Positions 8,011-16,605 of a stretch of 64,000 nucleotides of DNA are shown here, piece by piece. The stretch is from the NCBI RefSeq assembly GCF_000300195.1, contig NZ_AMQH01000016.1, positions 62,001 through 126,000 of the forward strand. Direction: 5' to 3'. Both the position numbers and the translations under genes were made by a program. Each line of letters begins with the position of its first letter. Position 1 is the stretch's first letter. The notes under the pieces are model-generated. The model ran no database searches, had not been told where the DNA came from, and saw only the letters and a program-made list of their open reading frames with translations. Source of the DNA: Clostridium tunisiense TJ (GTDB lineage Bacteria > Bacillota > Clostridia > Clostridiales > Clostridiaceae).

Positions 8011-8117
8011 TTAAATAAGAATTTTTTGGTAAACTATTTATATAGAATAGATATATATATTAATAGGTAGTGATTATTTTTAATGGAATAATATTTTTTT
8101 AGTTTGGAGGTTTTTTT

Positions 8118-8930
8118 ATGATTAATTGGTTTACTGGACTAGACCCAGTGGTTCAAGCACTTCTAGCAACACTTTTCACCTGGTTTGTAACTGCATTAGG
8201 GGCAGCCTTAGTTTTTGTTTTTAAGACTATCAATAAAAAAGTACTTAATGGAATGTTAGGCTTTGCGGCTGGGGTTATGATTGCCGCAAGTTTTTGGTCT
8301 TTATTAGAACCCTCTATTGAAATGGCAGAGCAATCAGGTACTCCTGCTTGGTTACCTGCAGTTGTTGGTTTTCTAGCTGGAGGGGCTTTCCTATGGACTG
8401 TAGATAAAGTAATGCCCCATCTTCATAGTGGAACCCCCACTGATAAGGCGGAAGGTGTAAAGACTGGTTGGCAAAGAAGCGTTTTATTGGTACTTGCAAT
8501 CACCCTTCACAACATTCCTGAGGGATTAGCAGTAGGAGTAGCTTTTGGAGCAGTAGCTGCAAATTTACCATCAGCTTCTCTAGCTGGTGCAATAGCATTG
8601 GCTCTTGGAATAGGACTTCAAAATTTCCCAGAAGGAGCAGCAGTTTCTATACCTCTTAGAAGAGAAGGATTGTCTAGAACTAAAAGCTTTTTATACGGGC
8701 AATCATCAGGGATTGTTGAACCTATAGCTGGTGTAATTGGTGCATTTGCAGTTATTGGAATGAAATCTATACTTCCATATGCATTATCCTTTGCTGCAGG
8801 AGCAATGATATATGTAGTAGTTGAAGAATTGATACCAGAATCACAGTTAGAGAGAAAATCTGATATAGCTACAATAGGAGCCATGATTGGATTTGCTGTG
8901 ATGATGTTTTTAGATGTAGCTTTAGGATAA
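8118..8930 (+). CDS. ZIP family metal transporter (ZupT-like)
   Basis: At 270 residues with eight hydrophobic segments this is a typical bacterial ZIP permease. The two metal-site helices are clear: [14 protein letters not shown] (about 130-143) and [14 protein letters not shown] (about 163-176), followed by [13 protein letters not shown] cytoplasmic loop carries HLHSGTP between helices 3 and 4. It imports zinc, and perhaps iron or manganese, down its gradient. GGAGG lies 8 bases before the ATG. The gene is monocistronic with a strong terminator, and a Fur-family-like box upstream would fit metal control. Confidence 0.92.
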   Translation: MINWFTGLDPVVQALLATLFTWFVTALGAALVFVFKTINKKVLNGMLGFAAGVMIAASFWSLLEPSIEMAEQSGTPAWLPAVVGFLAGGAFLWTVDKVMPHLHSGTPTDKAEGVKTGWQRSVLLVLAITLHNIPEGLAVGVAFGAVAANLPSASLAGAIALALGIGLQNFPEGAAVSIPLRREGLSRTKSFLYGQSSGIVEPIAGVIGAFAVIGMKSILPYALSFAAGAMIYVVVEELIPESQLERKSDIATIGAMIGFAVMMFLDVALG

Positions 8931-8937
8931 TTAAAAG

Positions 8938-8971
8938 GAATTAAGGATACCAATCCTTAATTCTTTTTTTT
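8938..8971 (+). terminator. Terminator after the ZIP gene
   Basis: GAATTAAGGAT pairs with ATCCTTAATTC around ACCA, followed by eight T. Confidence 0.9.
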
Positions 8972-9215
8972 GCAAAAATAATCCCTTTTTCTAATGACCT
9001 TACTTATTTAAAACTAAAAAAAAAGCTTTATAATATTCTTTGATGTTTCATGATTTACTACTGATTTGTTAATGCAATTACTCCTTATATAAGTCCATAA
9101 ATTACCTATAACTTTTTATAGTCTATAACTACTGAAACTATTAACTTATTGCTATGTCCAAGCATATATAATAGTAAGAAAATAAATTCAGGCAAAAATA
9201 TAGGAGATGATTAGT

Positions 9216-10904
9216 ATGCCTACATTTGCTTATGTGGCAAATGATAATAATAAAGTTTCAGTTATAGATACAAGTAACAATACAGTGATAAATACTATAC
9301 CTGTTTTATCTCCTGATAATATTGTAAAAGCTATTGCAATAACTCCAGATGGTAGGTATCTTTATGTAACAAATCTTTATAATGTGGTAGCTGTTATTGA
9401 CACCTGCTCTAATACTGTTGTAACAACTATAACTGTTGGGGATTTTCCCTCAGGTATAGCAGTAACCCCAGATGGTAGGTATGTTTATGTGGCAAATTCC
9501 GGCCTTGCAACTTCTACTTCAGGCACTGTTTCTGTAATAGACACAAATACAAATTTAGTTATAGCCACCATACCTGTTGGTAGAGATCCTGTTGGAGTTG
9601 CAATAACTCCAGATGGAAACTTCGTTTACATTACTAATGCAAAATCAGATAATGTTTCTGTGATAGACACTGCTACAAATACAGTAGTAACCACCATTGC
9701 TGTGGGAGATTTTCCTCAAGGTATAGCAATAACCCCAAATGGTAACTTTGCTTATGTGGCAAACCAAGGTCAAAGTTCTTTATCTAATACAGTATCTGTA
9801 ATAAATTTAAGTACTAATACAGTAATAACAACTATCACCGTTGGACTTGGACCTACTAATGTAGCTATAACTCCAAATGGGAATTTTGTTTATGTTACAA
9901 ATGTTGGTGATAATACGGTGTCTGTTATAGATGTAGGAGCAAATACAGTGATAAAGAGTATTCCTGTTGGTCCCTGCCCTTTTGGCATAGCAATAACACC
10001 TGATGGAGGCTTTGCTTATGTGACAAGAGCCTGTGATAACAAGGTAGCAGTGATAGCTACAAACACCAATACAGTAGTGGATACTATTACTGTTGGCAAT
10101 CTTCCTCTTGGAGTAGCTATAGGAAATATTAACTTTCCTTGCCCAGCTCCATTAGATAGAATGTGTATAGAGACAACCAGAATCTTTGATTCCTGCATGT
10201 TTGATATGGAAAAAACAATAAAAATTCCAGTTTCAAATAAGATCCAAGGGCTTCAATGTGAGGTTTTAGAAACTAAATGTTCTATATTGAATGTAACTAA
10301 AATAGATGAACAGCAGAATTTAGTTGACGTTAAATTGCAAATAAAAGTAGTTCTTCGCATAACAAATAACGGTTGTAATAACAGCTGTTTTAAAAAAGTA
10401 ATAGATTTTCATAAGAATGTTACCCTTATGCTACCTGAAGGTGGAGATTTAAGCTGTGAAATTAATAATGCAACTTGTGGTTGTAGTGAAGTTAGTGAAG
10501 GCACAAGAATATGCTGTAATAATAATTCAGACTGCACTGTTAAAGTAACTGCAACAGTTAAATCTAAAAAGCTTGTTCAAGTTGAAGTACCATTTTTAAG
10601 AAGCTGTGAATCAAAACAATGCTCTTCTAATGGGGGAATAAAAATAGTACCTGGTAGAAGCTATCCATTACCCAGTGTACCTTCAGAGATAAACAGCATT
10701 AAGTTCCTTGCAAAGACAGACACAGGTATGACTTCTCAGGTTGTAGTACTTCTTAATGGCCAACCTTTAACTTTTGTAGCTGTAACTGAGGAACTAAAAC
10801 CCTATAAACTAGATTTACCTGGTGGTCCTTACCCTGCCCAAAATCTATCACTTAAAAATCTAGGAACCTCGAATATCTATATTCGTAATTTAACTACCAA
10901 ATAA
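9216..10904 (+). CDS. YVTN beta-propeller protein with cysteine-rich C-terminal domain
   Basis: The first 310 residues hold seven YVTN-type repeats of about 42 residues. Each has a strand like FVYVTN, then VSVIDTxTNTVV, then TIxVGxxPxGIAITPDG, so one complete seven-bladed propeller is expected. The second half (about 320-500) is rich in cysteine (LQCEVLETKCS, CNNSCFK, CGCSEV, CCNNNSDC) and resembles clostridial DUF3794-like or spore-coat modules. The last 80 residues form another beta-rich domain. There is no signal peptide, which would suit a spore surface or coat protein made in the mother cell; that is inference. ATG 9216 is chosen since AGGAG ends 9 bases before it. Confidence 0.75.
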   Translation: MPTFAYVANDNNKVSVIDTSNNTVINTIPVLSPDNIVKAIAITPDGRYLYVTNLYNVVAVIDTCSNTVVTTITVGDFPSGIAVTPDGRYVYVANSGLATSTSGTVSVIDTNTNLVIATIPVGRDPVGVAITPDGNFVYITNAKSDNVSVIDTATNTVVTTIAVGDFPQGIAITPNGNFAYVANQGQSSLSNTVSVINLSTNTVITTITVGLGPTNVAITPNGNFVYVTNVGDNTVSVIDVGANTVIKSIPVGPCPFGIAITPDGGFAYVTRACDNKVAVIATNTNTVVDTITVGNLPLGVAIGNINFPCPAPLDRMCIETTRIFDSCMFDMEKTIKIPVSNKIQGLQCEVLETKCSILNVTKIDEQQNLVDVKLQIKVVLRITNNGCNNSCFKKVIDFHKNVTLMLPEGGDLSCEINNATCGCSEVSEGTRICCNNNSDCTVKVTATVKSKKLVQVEVPFLRSCESKQCSSNGGIKIVPGRSYPLPSVPSEINSIKFLAKTDTGMTSQVVVLLNGQPLTFVAVTEELKPYKLDLPGGPYPAQNLSLKNLGTSNIYIRNLTTK

Positions 10905-10991
10905 CTTTCACAGCCTAAAATATTATAATTCAAAGAACTAGCAGGAACCAACTAACATCTGTAGATATAAATTGTAATCAATAAAAATGTC

Positions 10992-11028
10992 AAAGCACCC
11001 TAGGAAATACCTTAGCCTGGGGTGCTTT
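10992..11028 (+). terminator. Terminator after the YVTN protein gene
   Basis: AAAGCACCCTAGG pairs with CCTGGGGTGCTTT (one G-T pair) around an 11-base loop, followed by ATTG. The T run is weak. Confidence 0.65.
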
Positions 11029-11058
11029 ATTGTGGTGACTTCTTATGAAAACTAAGAT

Positions 11059-11424
11059 TTAATTTCTTTTACTAAGTTCCTCTTCTATTAATGCTTTTGA
11101 AATATACATAGCTTTTATTATTTTCTTTAAGCGGGTATGATGATAGGTTCCCTCTTGAAACTTTTGGTGTGCTTTTTCACATTTACTCATAAGAGAAGTT
11201 ACAGGGGGTAATGCTTCTCTTAGCTCTTCTTTTGTATATTTGTCTACAATATTTTCTTCCCCTATTAAGGCTTTTGAAATATACAAGGCTTTTATCCTAT
11301 TCCTAAGGAGTGTGTGTTGAGAAGTACCCTCTGGAAACTTTGGATGTATTTTTTCACTTTCATTTATGGCTGAAGCTATAGCTTCTAAGGCTTCTTTCAA
11401 TTCTTCTCTGTTATCTTTCTCCAT
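11059..11424 (-). CDS. Hypothetical protein made of two tandem ~55-residue repeats
   Basis: I do not recognise the family. The 121-residue protein is an internal duplication. The first unit, REELKEALEAIASAINESEK, corresponds to KEELREALPPVTSLMSKCEK in the second. KFPEGTSQHTLLRNRIKALY corresponds to KFQEGTYHHTRLKKIIKAMY, and both units end in ISKALI-EE. Each unit is predicted to be two helices joined by the conserved EGT turn. It is charged, soluble and has no signal peptide. ATG 11424 follows GAGGTGAAAAGC, a better start than the GTG at 11433. It is convergent with the propeller-protein gene. Confidence 0.7.
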   Translation of the reverse strand: MEKDNREELKEALEAIASAINESEKIHPKFPEGTSQHTLLRNRIKALYISKALIGEENIVDKYTKEELREALPPVTSLMSKCEKAHQKFQEGTYHHTRLKKIIKAMYISKALIEEELSKRN

Positions 11425-11623
11425 GCTTTTCACCTCAAAATCTACTTTTTACTTATTAAATACTGTATTCTTCATATCAAAATTGTTTTTTTCATTATAG
11501 CACACTACTAAAACCTTGGTGCCACAGTGGAGGGTTTAATATATTATCTACCTAATGAAAAATCTAATTTTCAGGCTATGTGGTTCTACTCAAGCTTAAA
11601 GTTGCAACCTTCTCAGATTATAA

Positions 11624-11698
11624 AAAAATACCGTAAGATCCATTTATGAACTGTCTACTCTAAAGAGAGCATATCATTATGGATAGTACGGTATTTTT
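11624..11698 (-). terminator. Long hairpin terminator after the RidA-like gene
   Basis: AAAAATACCGTA (11624-11635) pairs with TACGGTATTTTT (11687-11698), with a further ATCCAT/ATGGAT pairing inside. On the minus strand it ends in a run of seven T. The gap 11434-11776 contains nothing else that I can identify. Confidence 0.75.
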
Positions 11699-11776
11699 AT
11701 ATTACTTTATTACTGTTTTATATTATAAAAAGATGTTTTGATCTTCATTAAATTTTAAAAAGAGTGATAGCAAATA

Positions 11777-12178
11777 TTAGCCAGCAGCCCAAACTTCAAT
11801 CTCTATTTTTAGAGAGGTCAAGCCTAAAGCAGAAACATAAGAAATTGTCATTGATGGATAATCCCTTTGAAAAAAATCATCCCAAATAGAATCAAAATAT
11901 ACCCAATCAATTTCTTCTGTTGCCAATATATTAACTTTAATAACATTACTTGAACTTAAGTTTTCTGTTTTAAGAATAGTATCTATGTTTTTAATTGTAT
12001 TTTTTACTTGTTCATTCATGTCTAAAGGAATATGATCATTGGAGTCAATTCCTATTTGTCCTGAAAAAACAAATAAATCAGCATCCTTTGATACCCTCGT
12101 TACATGACTATAATGTCCTACAGGTTCAGGAACTGGTTCCGGATTATATCTTACTACTAGCTTTTCTTTATTATTCAT
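11777..12178 (-). CDS. RidA/YjgF family protein lacking the catalytic arginine
   Basis: The 133-residue length and plan fit the YjgF/YER057c/UK114 fold: LFVFSGQIGID, then NEQVKNTIKNIDTILKTENLSSSNVIKVNI, then YPSMTISYVSALGLTSLKIEIEVWA. In true RidA deaminases the segment before the last strands carries an arginine (the ARTTV-like position) that holds the imine substrate. Here it reads PSMTISYV, so that residue is missing. The protein is therefore more likely one of the non-RidA Rid subgroups with a different or unknown role. GAGGAG lies before the ATG. A 21-codon ORF precedes it on the same strand. Confidence 0.8.
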   Translation of the reverse strand: MNNKEKLVVRYNPEPVPEPVGHYSHVTRVSKDADLFVFSGQIGIDSNDHIPLDMNEQVKNTIKNIDTILKTENLSSSNVIKVNILATEEIDWVYFDSIWDDFFQRDYPSMTISYVSALGLTSLKIEIEVWAAG

Positions 12179-12256
12179 TTTAAATGTCTCCTCTAAAATT
12201 ATTATTTTATCATTAACTTATAAAAAAGGGCGCACTTACCCCTTGAATAATAAATT

Positions 12257-12322
12257 TTAGAAAAAAACAGCAGTAGAATACCCTATGCCAAATGAAAGAC
12301 TATATAGTGATCTTTTTTTCAT
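12257..12322 (-). CDS. Short 21-codon ORF (possible leader peptide)
   Basis: The ORF MKKRSLYSLSFGIGYSTAVFF begins 7 bases after a near-perfect AAAGGAGG ribosome binding site, far better than chance in this gap. It ends 78 bp before the RidA-like start. A short AAGGG/CCCTT hairpin followed by TTTT lies between the two. It may be a leader peptide with an attenuator, a small membrane peptide, or the start of a lost gene; no family is recognised. Confidence 0.35.
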   Translation of the reverse strand: MKKRSLYSLSFGIGYSTAVFF

Positions 12323-12499
12323 AAGATATTCCTCCTTTAAAATAATTTTGTATCCTAATTTATCCTATCATTTACATTAATTATTGTCAATTTTTCTTAT
12401 TTAATCTCATGTTATTTATACTATTTAAATACGCCAATCTCATTAGTTTAACTTGCTGAAGTTATAATTGGTTATAAATAAAAGTACTTATTTATAAAA

Positions 12500-12569
12500 A
12501 GTACCTTGCATTGTTAAGTAATATATTATATACTCATTTATGTAATGTACCTAACATTATTAAGTACAT
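12500..12569 (+). promoter_or_regulatory. Direct-repeat operator of the PadR gene
   Basis: GTACCTTGCATTGTTAAGTA (12501-12520) and GTACCTAACATTATTAAGTA (12547-12566) match at 17 of 20 positions and end just before the AAGGAGGG ribosome binding site. The spacing and location fit PadR autorepression. Confidence 0.6.
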
Positions 12570-12584
12570 AAAGGAGGGTTGATT

Positions 12585-12899
12585 TTGAATAAGGAAATGT
12601 TGAAAGGAACCATAGATATTCTTATTCTGTGTGTTCTAAATGAAAATGATAACTACGGATATGAAATTTCTAGAACAATAAAAACAAGAACTGAAGGTAA
12701 GTTTGAGATACAAGAAGCAACCTTATACTTGTCTTTAAAAAGATTAGAAAAACAAGAAGCTATTGCTTCCTATTGGGGTGACGAGTCCAGTGGCGGTAGG
12801 CGTAAATACTATAAGATTACTGAAAGCGGTATAAATTTAATGAATCAATCAATTAAAGATTGGAAAGAAACAGTTGAAATAGTTGAGAAATTTATCTAG
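12585..12899 (+). CDS. PadR family transcriptional regulator
   Basis: At about 104 residues this is a PadR-s type protein. MLKGTIDILILCVL, then GYEISRTIKTRTEGKFEIQEATLYLSLKRLEKQEAI and GGRRKYYKIT cover the winged helix, and a C-terminal dimerisation helix follows. TTG at 12585 is chosen over the earlier in-frame TTG at 12579 because AAGGAGGG ends 6 bases before it and homologues start with a similar MNKE sequence. Eleven bases separate it from the membrane-protein gene downstream, so the two form an operon, with PadR probably regulating both through the repeats upstream. Confidence 0.88.
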   Translation: MNKEMLKGTIDILILCVLNENDNYGYEISRTIKTRTEGKFEIQEATLYLSLKRLEKQEAIASYWGDESSGGRRKYYKITESGINLMNQSIKDWKETVEIVEKFI

Positions 12900-12910
12900 G
12901 AGGATTATTT

Positions 12911-13546
12911 ATGAAAAATATTCTAAAAAAGACTTTTAATTTATCGGATATCAAATACTCGTGGCTACTACTATTATCAATGGTAATTTTTATATTATCC
13001 CTATATTTTGAAAAAATTAGCTCAAGCATTACCCCATTAACTCAATGGATAACATATGGTTCAGCATTTCTATCAGCAGTAATTTGGAGTGTTTTGAATT
13101 ATATAGCTCACATAAAGGTTAATGCAAATTATAAAAAATATGATGACATTAAAACTTATGTCGATAACTTAGTAATGAGTAAAGATGACAAACTTGAGCT
13201 CATGGCATACTTGGAAGATTATGCTGCAGACCTTTCGTCACAGGGAAAAACAAAGGCAGAAGCTGTCCAGATAGCAATAAACCAGTTTAGAGTACAAGAA
13301 TTCTCTTCTATTTCCAAAAATAACAGTGTTCTTAATCTGCCAATACATTATTACCTAATAGGTTATGTATTAGTTGATATTGCCTTAGTTATTGTTTTAG
13401 CACTTCTTACTAATACAGTATTTCATGGTTATTTCTGGTTATCAGCTTTTGAATTCACCCTTGCCGCATATGGTGTTGGCTTCTTAGGTTTATTCTTCTT
13501 ATATAAGGTCTTCGATGCCGCTATATCAAAAAAAATAAACAACTAA
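12911..13546 (+). CDS. Membrane protein with permease-prefix-like cytosolic segment
   Basis: The 211-residue protein has two N-terminal hydrophobic helices (about 15-60) and two near the C terminus (about 145-200). Between them is a cytosolic helical region with YVDNLVMSKDDKLELMAYLEDYAADLSSQGKTKAEA, which resembles the prefix domain found before many PadR-linked permeases, also called DUF1700-like. Such proteins accompany PadR regulators in Firmicutes and are linked to envelope stress, but the function is not settled. It is translated from GGAGG right after PadR. Confidence 0.7.
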   Translation: MKNILKKTFNLSDIKYSWLLLLSMVIFILSLYFEKISSSITPLTQWITYGSAFLSAVIWSVLNYIAHIKVNANYKKYDDIKTYVDNLVMSKDDKLELMAYLEDYAADLSSQGKTKAEAVQIAINQFRVQEFSSISKNNSVLNLPIHYYLIGYVLVDIALVIVLALLTNTVFHGYFWLSAFEFTLAAYGVGFLGLFFLYKVFDAAISKKINN

Positions 13547-13612
13547 GACTTGAAGCTTAAAAGCAATTGGTATTTTTAAATGAAACTTTAACAGCAAGAA
13601 AGGATTATTAAT

Positions 13613-14230
13613 ATGGAAAATTGGATTATTAACTTTATGGAGAACTTTGGTTATCTTGGTACTTTTCTCATGATCTTATTAGAGAATGTTTTTCCACCTA
13701 TACCTTCAGAAGTAATTCTTACTTTCGGAGGATTTATGACCACAAATACTGGGATGACGATTATGGGTGTGGTTACCTCTGCAACTGCTGGTTCTGTAGC
13801 AGGAGCTATTGTACTTTATGGTATTGGTCGTGTATTTAATGTTAAAAAACTGGAGAAAATAATCACCCGCTTTGGGCACATCCTTAGATTAAAAGTTAGT
13901 GATATTGAGAAAGCTAATTCTTGGTTTACTCGCTACGGTTACAAAGCTATTTTTTTCTGCAGAATGGTTCCACTAATCCGAAGTTTAATTTCAATACCAG
14001 CTGGTATGGCTGGTATGAAGTTCAGTCTCTTTATACTTTATACCACAGCAGGAACCCTAATCTGGAACATAATACTGGTTTGTTCAGGTGCAGCCCTTGG
14101 TGAGTCCTGGGGGGAAATCCTAGGATTTATGGATGTGTACTCAAACATCACCTATGGAATCTTAGGTTTAGCATTTGTTATTTTCAGTGGATTATGGTTC
14201 TTAAAAAGAAAACCTAATTTAAAGGCATAA
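13613..14230 (+). CDS. DedA family membrane protein
   Basis: At 205 residues it has the features of a DedA/VTT protein: FLMILLENVFPPIPSEVILTFGGF near the N terminus, re-entrant segments, and FFCRMVPLIRSLISIPAGMAGM (about 118-139) with the conserved arginine and glycine pattern. DedA proteins are proton-dependent lipid flippases or scramblases and support envelope integrity and resistance to cationic peptides. The gene starts 66 bp after the PadR-linked membrane protein and may be part of that transcript. A terminator follows at 14281. Confidence 0.9.
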   Translation: MENWIINFMENFGYLGTFLMILLENVFPPIPSEVILTFGGFMTTNTGMTIMGVVTSATAGSVAGAIVLYGIGRVFNVKKLEKIITRFGHILRLKVSDIEKANSWFTRYGYKAIFFCRMVPLIRSLISIPAGMAGMKFSLFILYTTAGTLIWNIILVCSGAALGESWGEILGFMDVYSNITYGILGLAFVIFSGLWFLKRKPNLKA

Positions 14231-14280
14231 TTAAGCCGTTACAAAGTTATACAGTGAAAAACAAACTTATGAACATAAAA

Positions 14281-14310
14281 AATCACTAGGAAGGTTACTT
14301 CCTAGTGATT
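14281..14310. terminator. Bidirectional terminator between DedA and MerR genes
   Basis: AATCACTAGGAAG pairs with CTTCCTAGTGATT around GTTA. There is an A run before it and a T run after it, so it can serve both convergent genes. Confidence 0.88.
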
Positions 14311-14363
14311 TTTAATTTTAATTATTAGTCTGAGGATAAATACACTACAGTATTTATATCCGC

Positions 14364-15092
14364 CTATTTTATATTTGCTAATGCATCTTTCATATATTTA
14401 TAAAGCTCTCCACTGATACCACTTCCTTTTGCTGCATGTGGATTGTCTGAGTAATATCGTTCAGCTGAACTTATAATTTCTGTATCTCCCCCTGTAAAAA
14501 AATCCATTGCTTCCTTCCATTTTCTTGCTAGTTCAATCACTGTTGGATTATCTACAGATGTGCCCTTTTCCATTTCATATTGAAATAAAGAAATTAATTC
14601 GCCCCAACTACTAGTATACTTATCTGCTTCATTATTATTTAGTTCATTATATTGTTTTTTTATAAGGGTGATTTGTTCCTGAGTAAAGTATTTCTTTTGA
14701 TTTTTAATTAATTCTATTGAGTTAATAAACTGTTCTAAATTAGGTTTCCTCCAGGAATGGAAAACCTCCCATAGTTCCTGTAGCTGACCCTTTAATTCTT
14801 CTTTGAGTTTAATTTCTTGGTTTAACCTTTCAATTTGCATCTCTATAATTTCCTTAGGATTATACTCAGGGTTCTCTAAGAACTCTTTTATTTTATCTAA
14901 AGAAAAATCCAATTCCTTCAGTGACATAATTTGCTGTAGTTTTATGATATCCCCTTCATCATATAAACGATGTCCAGAGCTGGTTCTAGAGGTTGGACTC
15001 AAAAGCCCAATTTCATCGTAATGGTGAAGAGTTCTTATTGTAAGCCCTGTGAGCTTAGATAGCTCACCTACCTTCCAGGTTCTATTCTGCAC
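14364..15092 (-). CDS. MerR family regulator with TipAS-like antibiotic-binding domain
   Basis: The N terminus is a MerR winged helix (about 5-75): WKVGELSKLTGLTIRTLHHYDEIGLL, then a RLYDEGDI segment. A coiled coil (about 80-115) follows. The C-terminal 110 residues (FTQEQITLIKKQYNELN through SAERYYSDNPHAAKGSG) look like the TipAS domain of Mta and TipAL, which binds thiopeptides and other drugs. GTG 15092 is preferred because AGAAGGA lies about 10 bases before it; the in-frame GTG at 15101 is too close. It may form a short unit with the Hsp33 gene upstream (18 bp apart). Confidence 0.85.
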   Translation of the reverse strand: MQNRTWKVGELSKLTGLTIRTLHHYDEIGLLSPTSRTSSGHRLYDEGDIIKLQQIMSLKELDFSLDKIKEFLENPEYNPKEIIEMQIERLNQEIKLKEELKGQLQELWEVFHSWRKPNLEQFINSIELIKNQKKYFTQEQITLIKKQYNELNNNEADKYTSSWGELISLFQYEMEKGTSVDNPTVIELARKWKEAMDFFTGGDTEIISSAERYYSDNPHAAKGSGISGELYKYMKDALANIK

Positions 15093-15119
15093 TGTGATCA
15101 CATCCTTCTAAACTTTTAT

Positions 15120-15983
15120 CTATTGTATAAGATTTTTTATTTCCTGGGAACTAAAAGAGTATTTCTTACCACAAACATTACAAACAATCTCCATGGACTT
15201 TTTATTTTGAAATGCATCTACTAACTCTTCTTTACTAAGAGAGTATAGCATAGGGTAAAAACCTTCTTTTGAGCATCCGCAAAAAAATCTAACTGGATAC
15301 TGCTCAACTATCTCAATATCTTCAAATAATAAGTACGGTATTTCTTTTAAACTCTCACTATGTCCTAAGTTTGACAAAATTGAGTGATTTTCAAAAATAA
15401 TTTCTTTAATGGTATCAATAACACTAATAGGTGCACCAGGAAGCAATTGAGCCATTATACCTCTACATAATATAACTTCATTATTTTCATTATAAACCAT
15501 ATTTATTGAAAAAAATGAATCAGTTTGCTCACTTTGTTTGAAATAATAGGAAAAATCATCAACAATATTCCCATAAGGCATATCTGTTATGCCAGTAAAA
15601 ATACTATGCATTCCTAAATCCTTAAGTACTTGGATACAGCCTTTCTGTCCTATTAAATCTTCAATGGATAAATTATCTATATTATCCATTGGTACATTTA
15701 ATAATTCATCACTTATATATCCTCGGATATTTCCCATGGAATCAGCGTCTGCAAAAATTTTATGCTTTCTATTACTTCCACTAACCTTTATGCTAACTCT
15801 CTGATTTCCTTTTAAGGTTGCAGATATTAAAGTTGCAATTGACACAGTTTTTCCTAGTGCATCTTTTAAAGTCTTGACAATATTTTTATGATTACAGATT
15901 TCCTTTATCATATCTGTACCTTCCAGGAAAAAAATTCTAACTTCTTTGTTATATGCTAAGGTTTTTAAAATATAATTATTCAT
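15120..15983 (-). CDS. hslO: Hsp33 redox-regulated chaperone
   Basis: The 287-residue length, the N-terminal substrate-binding domain with VSIATLISATLKGNQRVSIK, and LLPGAPISVIDTI in the linker all fit Hsp33. The C-terminal zinc switch is intact: FFCGCSKEGF provides CxC and IVCNVCGKKY provides CxxC about 30 residues later. In reducing conditions these cysteines bind zinc; oxidation releases it and activates holdase function in the cytosol. AAGGACTGAAATAAA precedes the ATG. The MerR-TipAS gene lies directly downstream. Confidence 0.93.
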   Translation of the reverse strand: MNNYILKTLAYNKEVRIFFLEGTDMIKEICNHKNIVKTLKDALGKTVSIATLISATLKGNQRVSIKVSGSNRKHKIFADADSMGNIRGYISDELLNVPMDNIDNLSIEDLIGQKGCIQVLKDLGMHSIFTGITDMPYGNIVDDFSYYFKQSEQTDSFFSINMVYNENNEVILCRGIMAQLLPGAPISVIDTIKEIIFENHSILSNLGHSESLKEIPYLLFEDIEIVEQYPVRFFCGCSKEGFYPMLYSLSKEELVDAFQNKKSMEIVCNVCGKKYSFSSQEIKNLIQ

Positions 15984-16063
15984 TTTATTTCAGTCCTTTC
16001 TTAAGTTTTTTAGTTTTCTCGTAATTTTTCTATTGATAAGTTTCTAAGTTACTTCTTCAAATA

Positions 16064-16225
16064 CCGGAAACCAGAGTTAAAACGTAAATTACACATAAGT
16101 CCTTCCCTAGCTCCCTTAAAGGTATATGACCATGAATAATCTTAAAATTGCATGATGGAATCCATATCTTACGTAAGGCTATATAAGGTAGTAAATAAAT
16201 CTTACAGCCTAACGTAAGGTGAGGT
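16064..16225. repeat. Second dispersed repeat family, copy 2
   Basis: It resembles 6057-6205, with the shared blocks CGGAAACC, ACATAAGTCCT and CTCCCTTAA. Like copy 1 it lies about 80 bp upstream of a minus-strand gene. An open frame crosses it (16057-16272), but the other copy does not preserve that frame, so I do not call a gene. The rest of the gap to 16605 holds nothing I can identify. Confidence 0.5.
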
Positions 16226-16605
16226 GCAAGAGTTTTTTGTTTAACTTTTTTCATTTTCTTCTTTATTAGCAAAAATTAGTAAGTCTAAACTTCATTAAAC
16301 CTCAATCAGGTCAAGGTGGTAACATGTTAAGCTATCAATGAAAACCTATGTTAATAATCCTCAGAGAGTTCCACCCAAAGGACAAATGAGTGTTTTCACA
16401 CTTCCTCATAAAAGCTAGTGATTACTTACACATTTTTACATGCATTCTGAAACCCTGAAACTCCAAGGCCTTCCAGGTGTTTTGCCATGGCAAAAAAGTT
16501 GAATTTCCTATATAATAAAAAAATCCCCCAAACTATTTAGTCTGAAGGATCATAAAACATACTTCAATTTTTATAAAAAACACACATTAAAAAGGATTTT
16601 AATAG

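Noticed and set aside
16057-16272. 71-codon open frame on the minus strand
   Set aside because: It covers the second dispersed repeat, has no convincing ribosome binding site, and the other repeat copy does not keep the frame.
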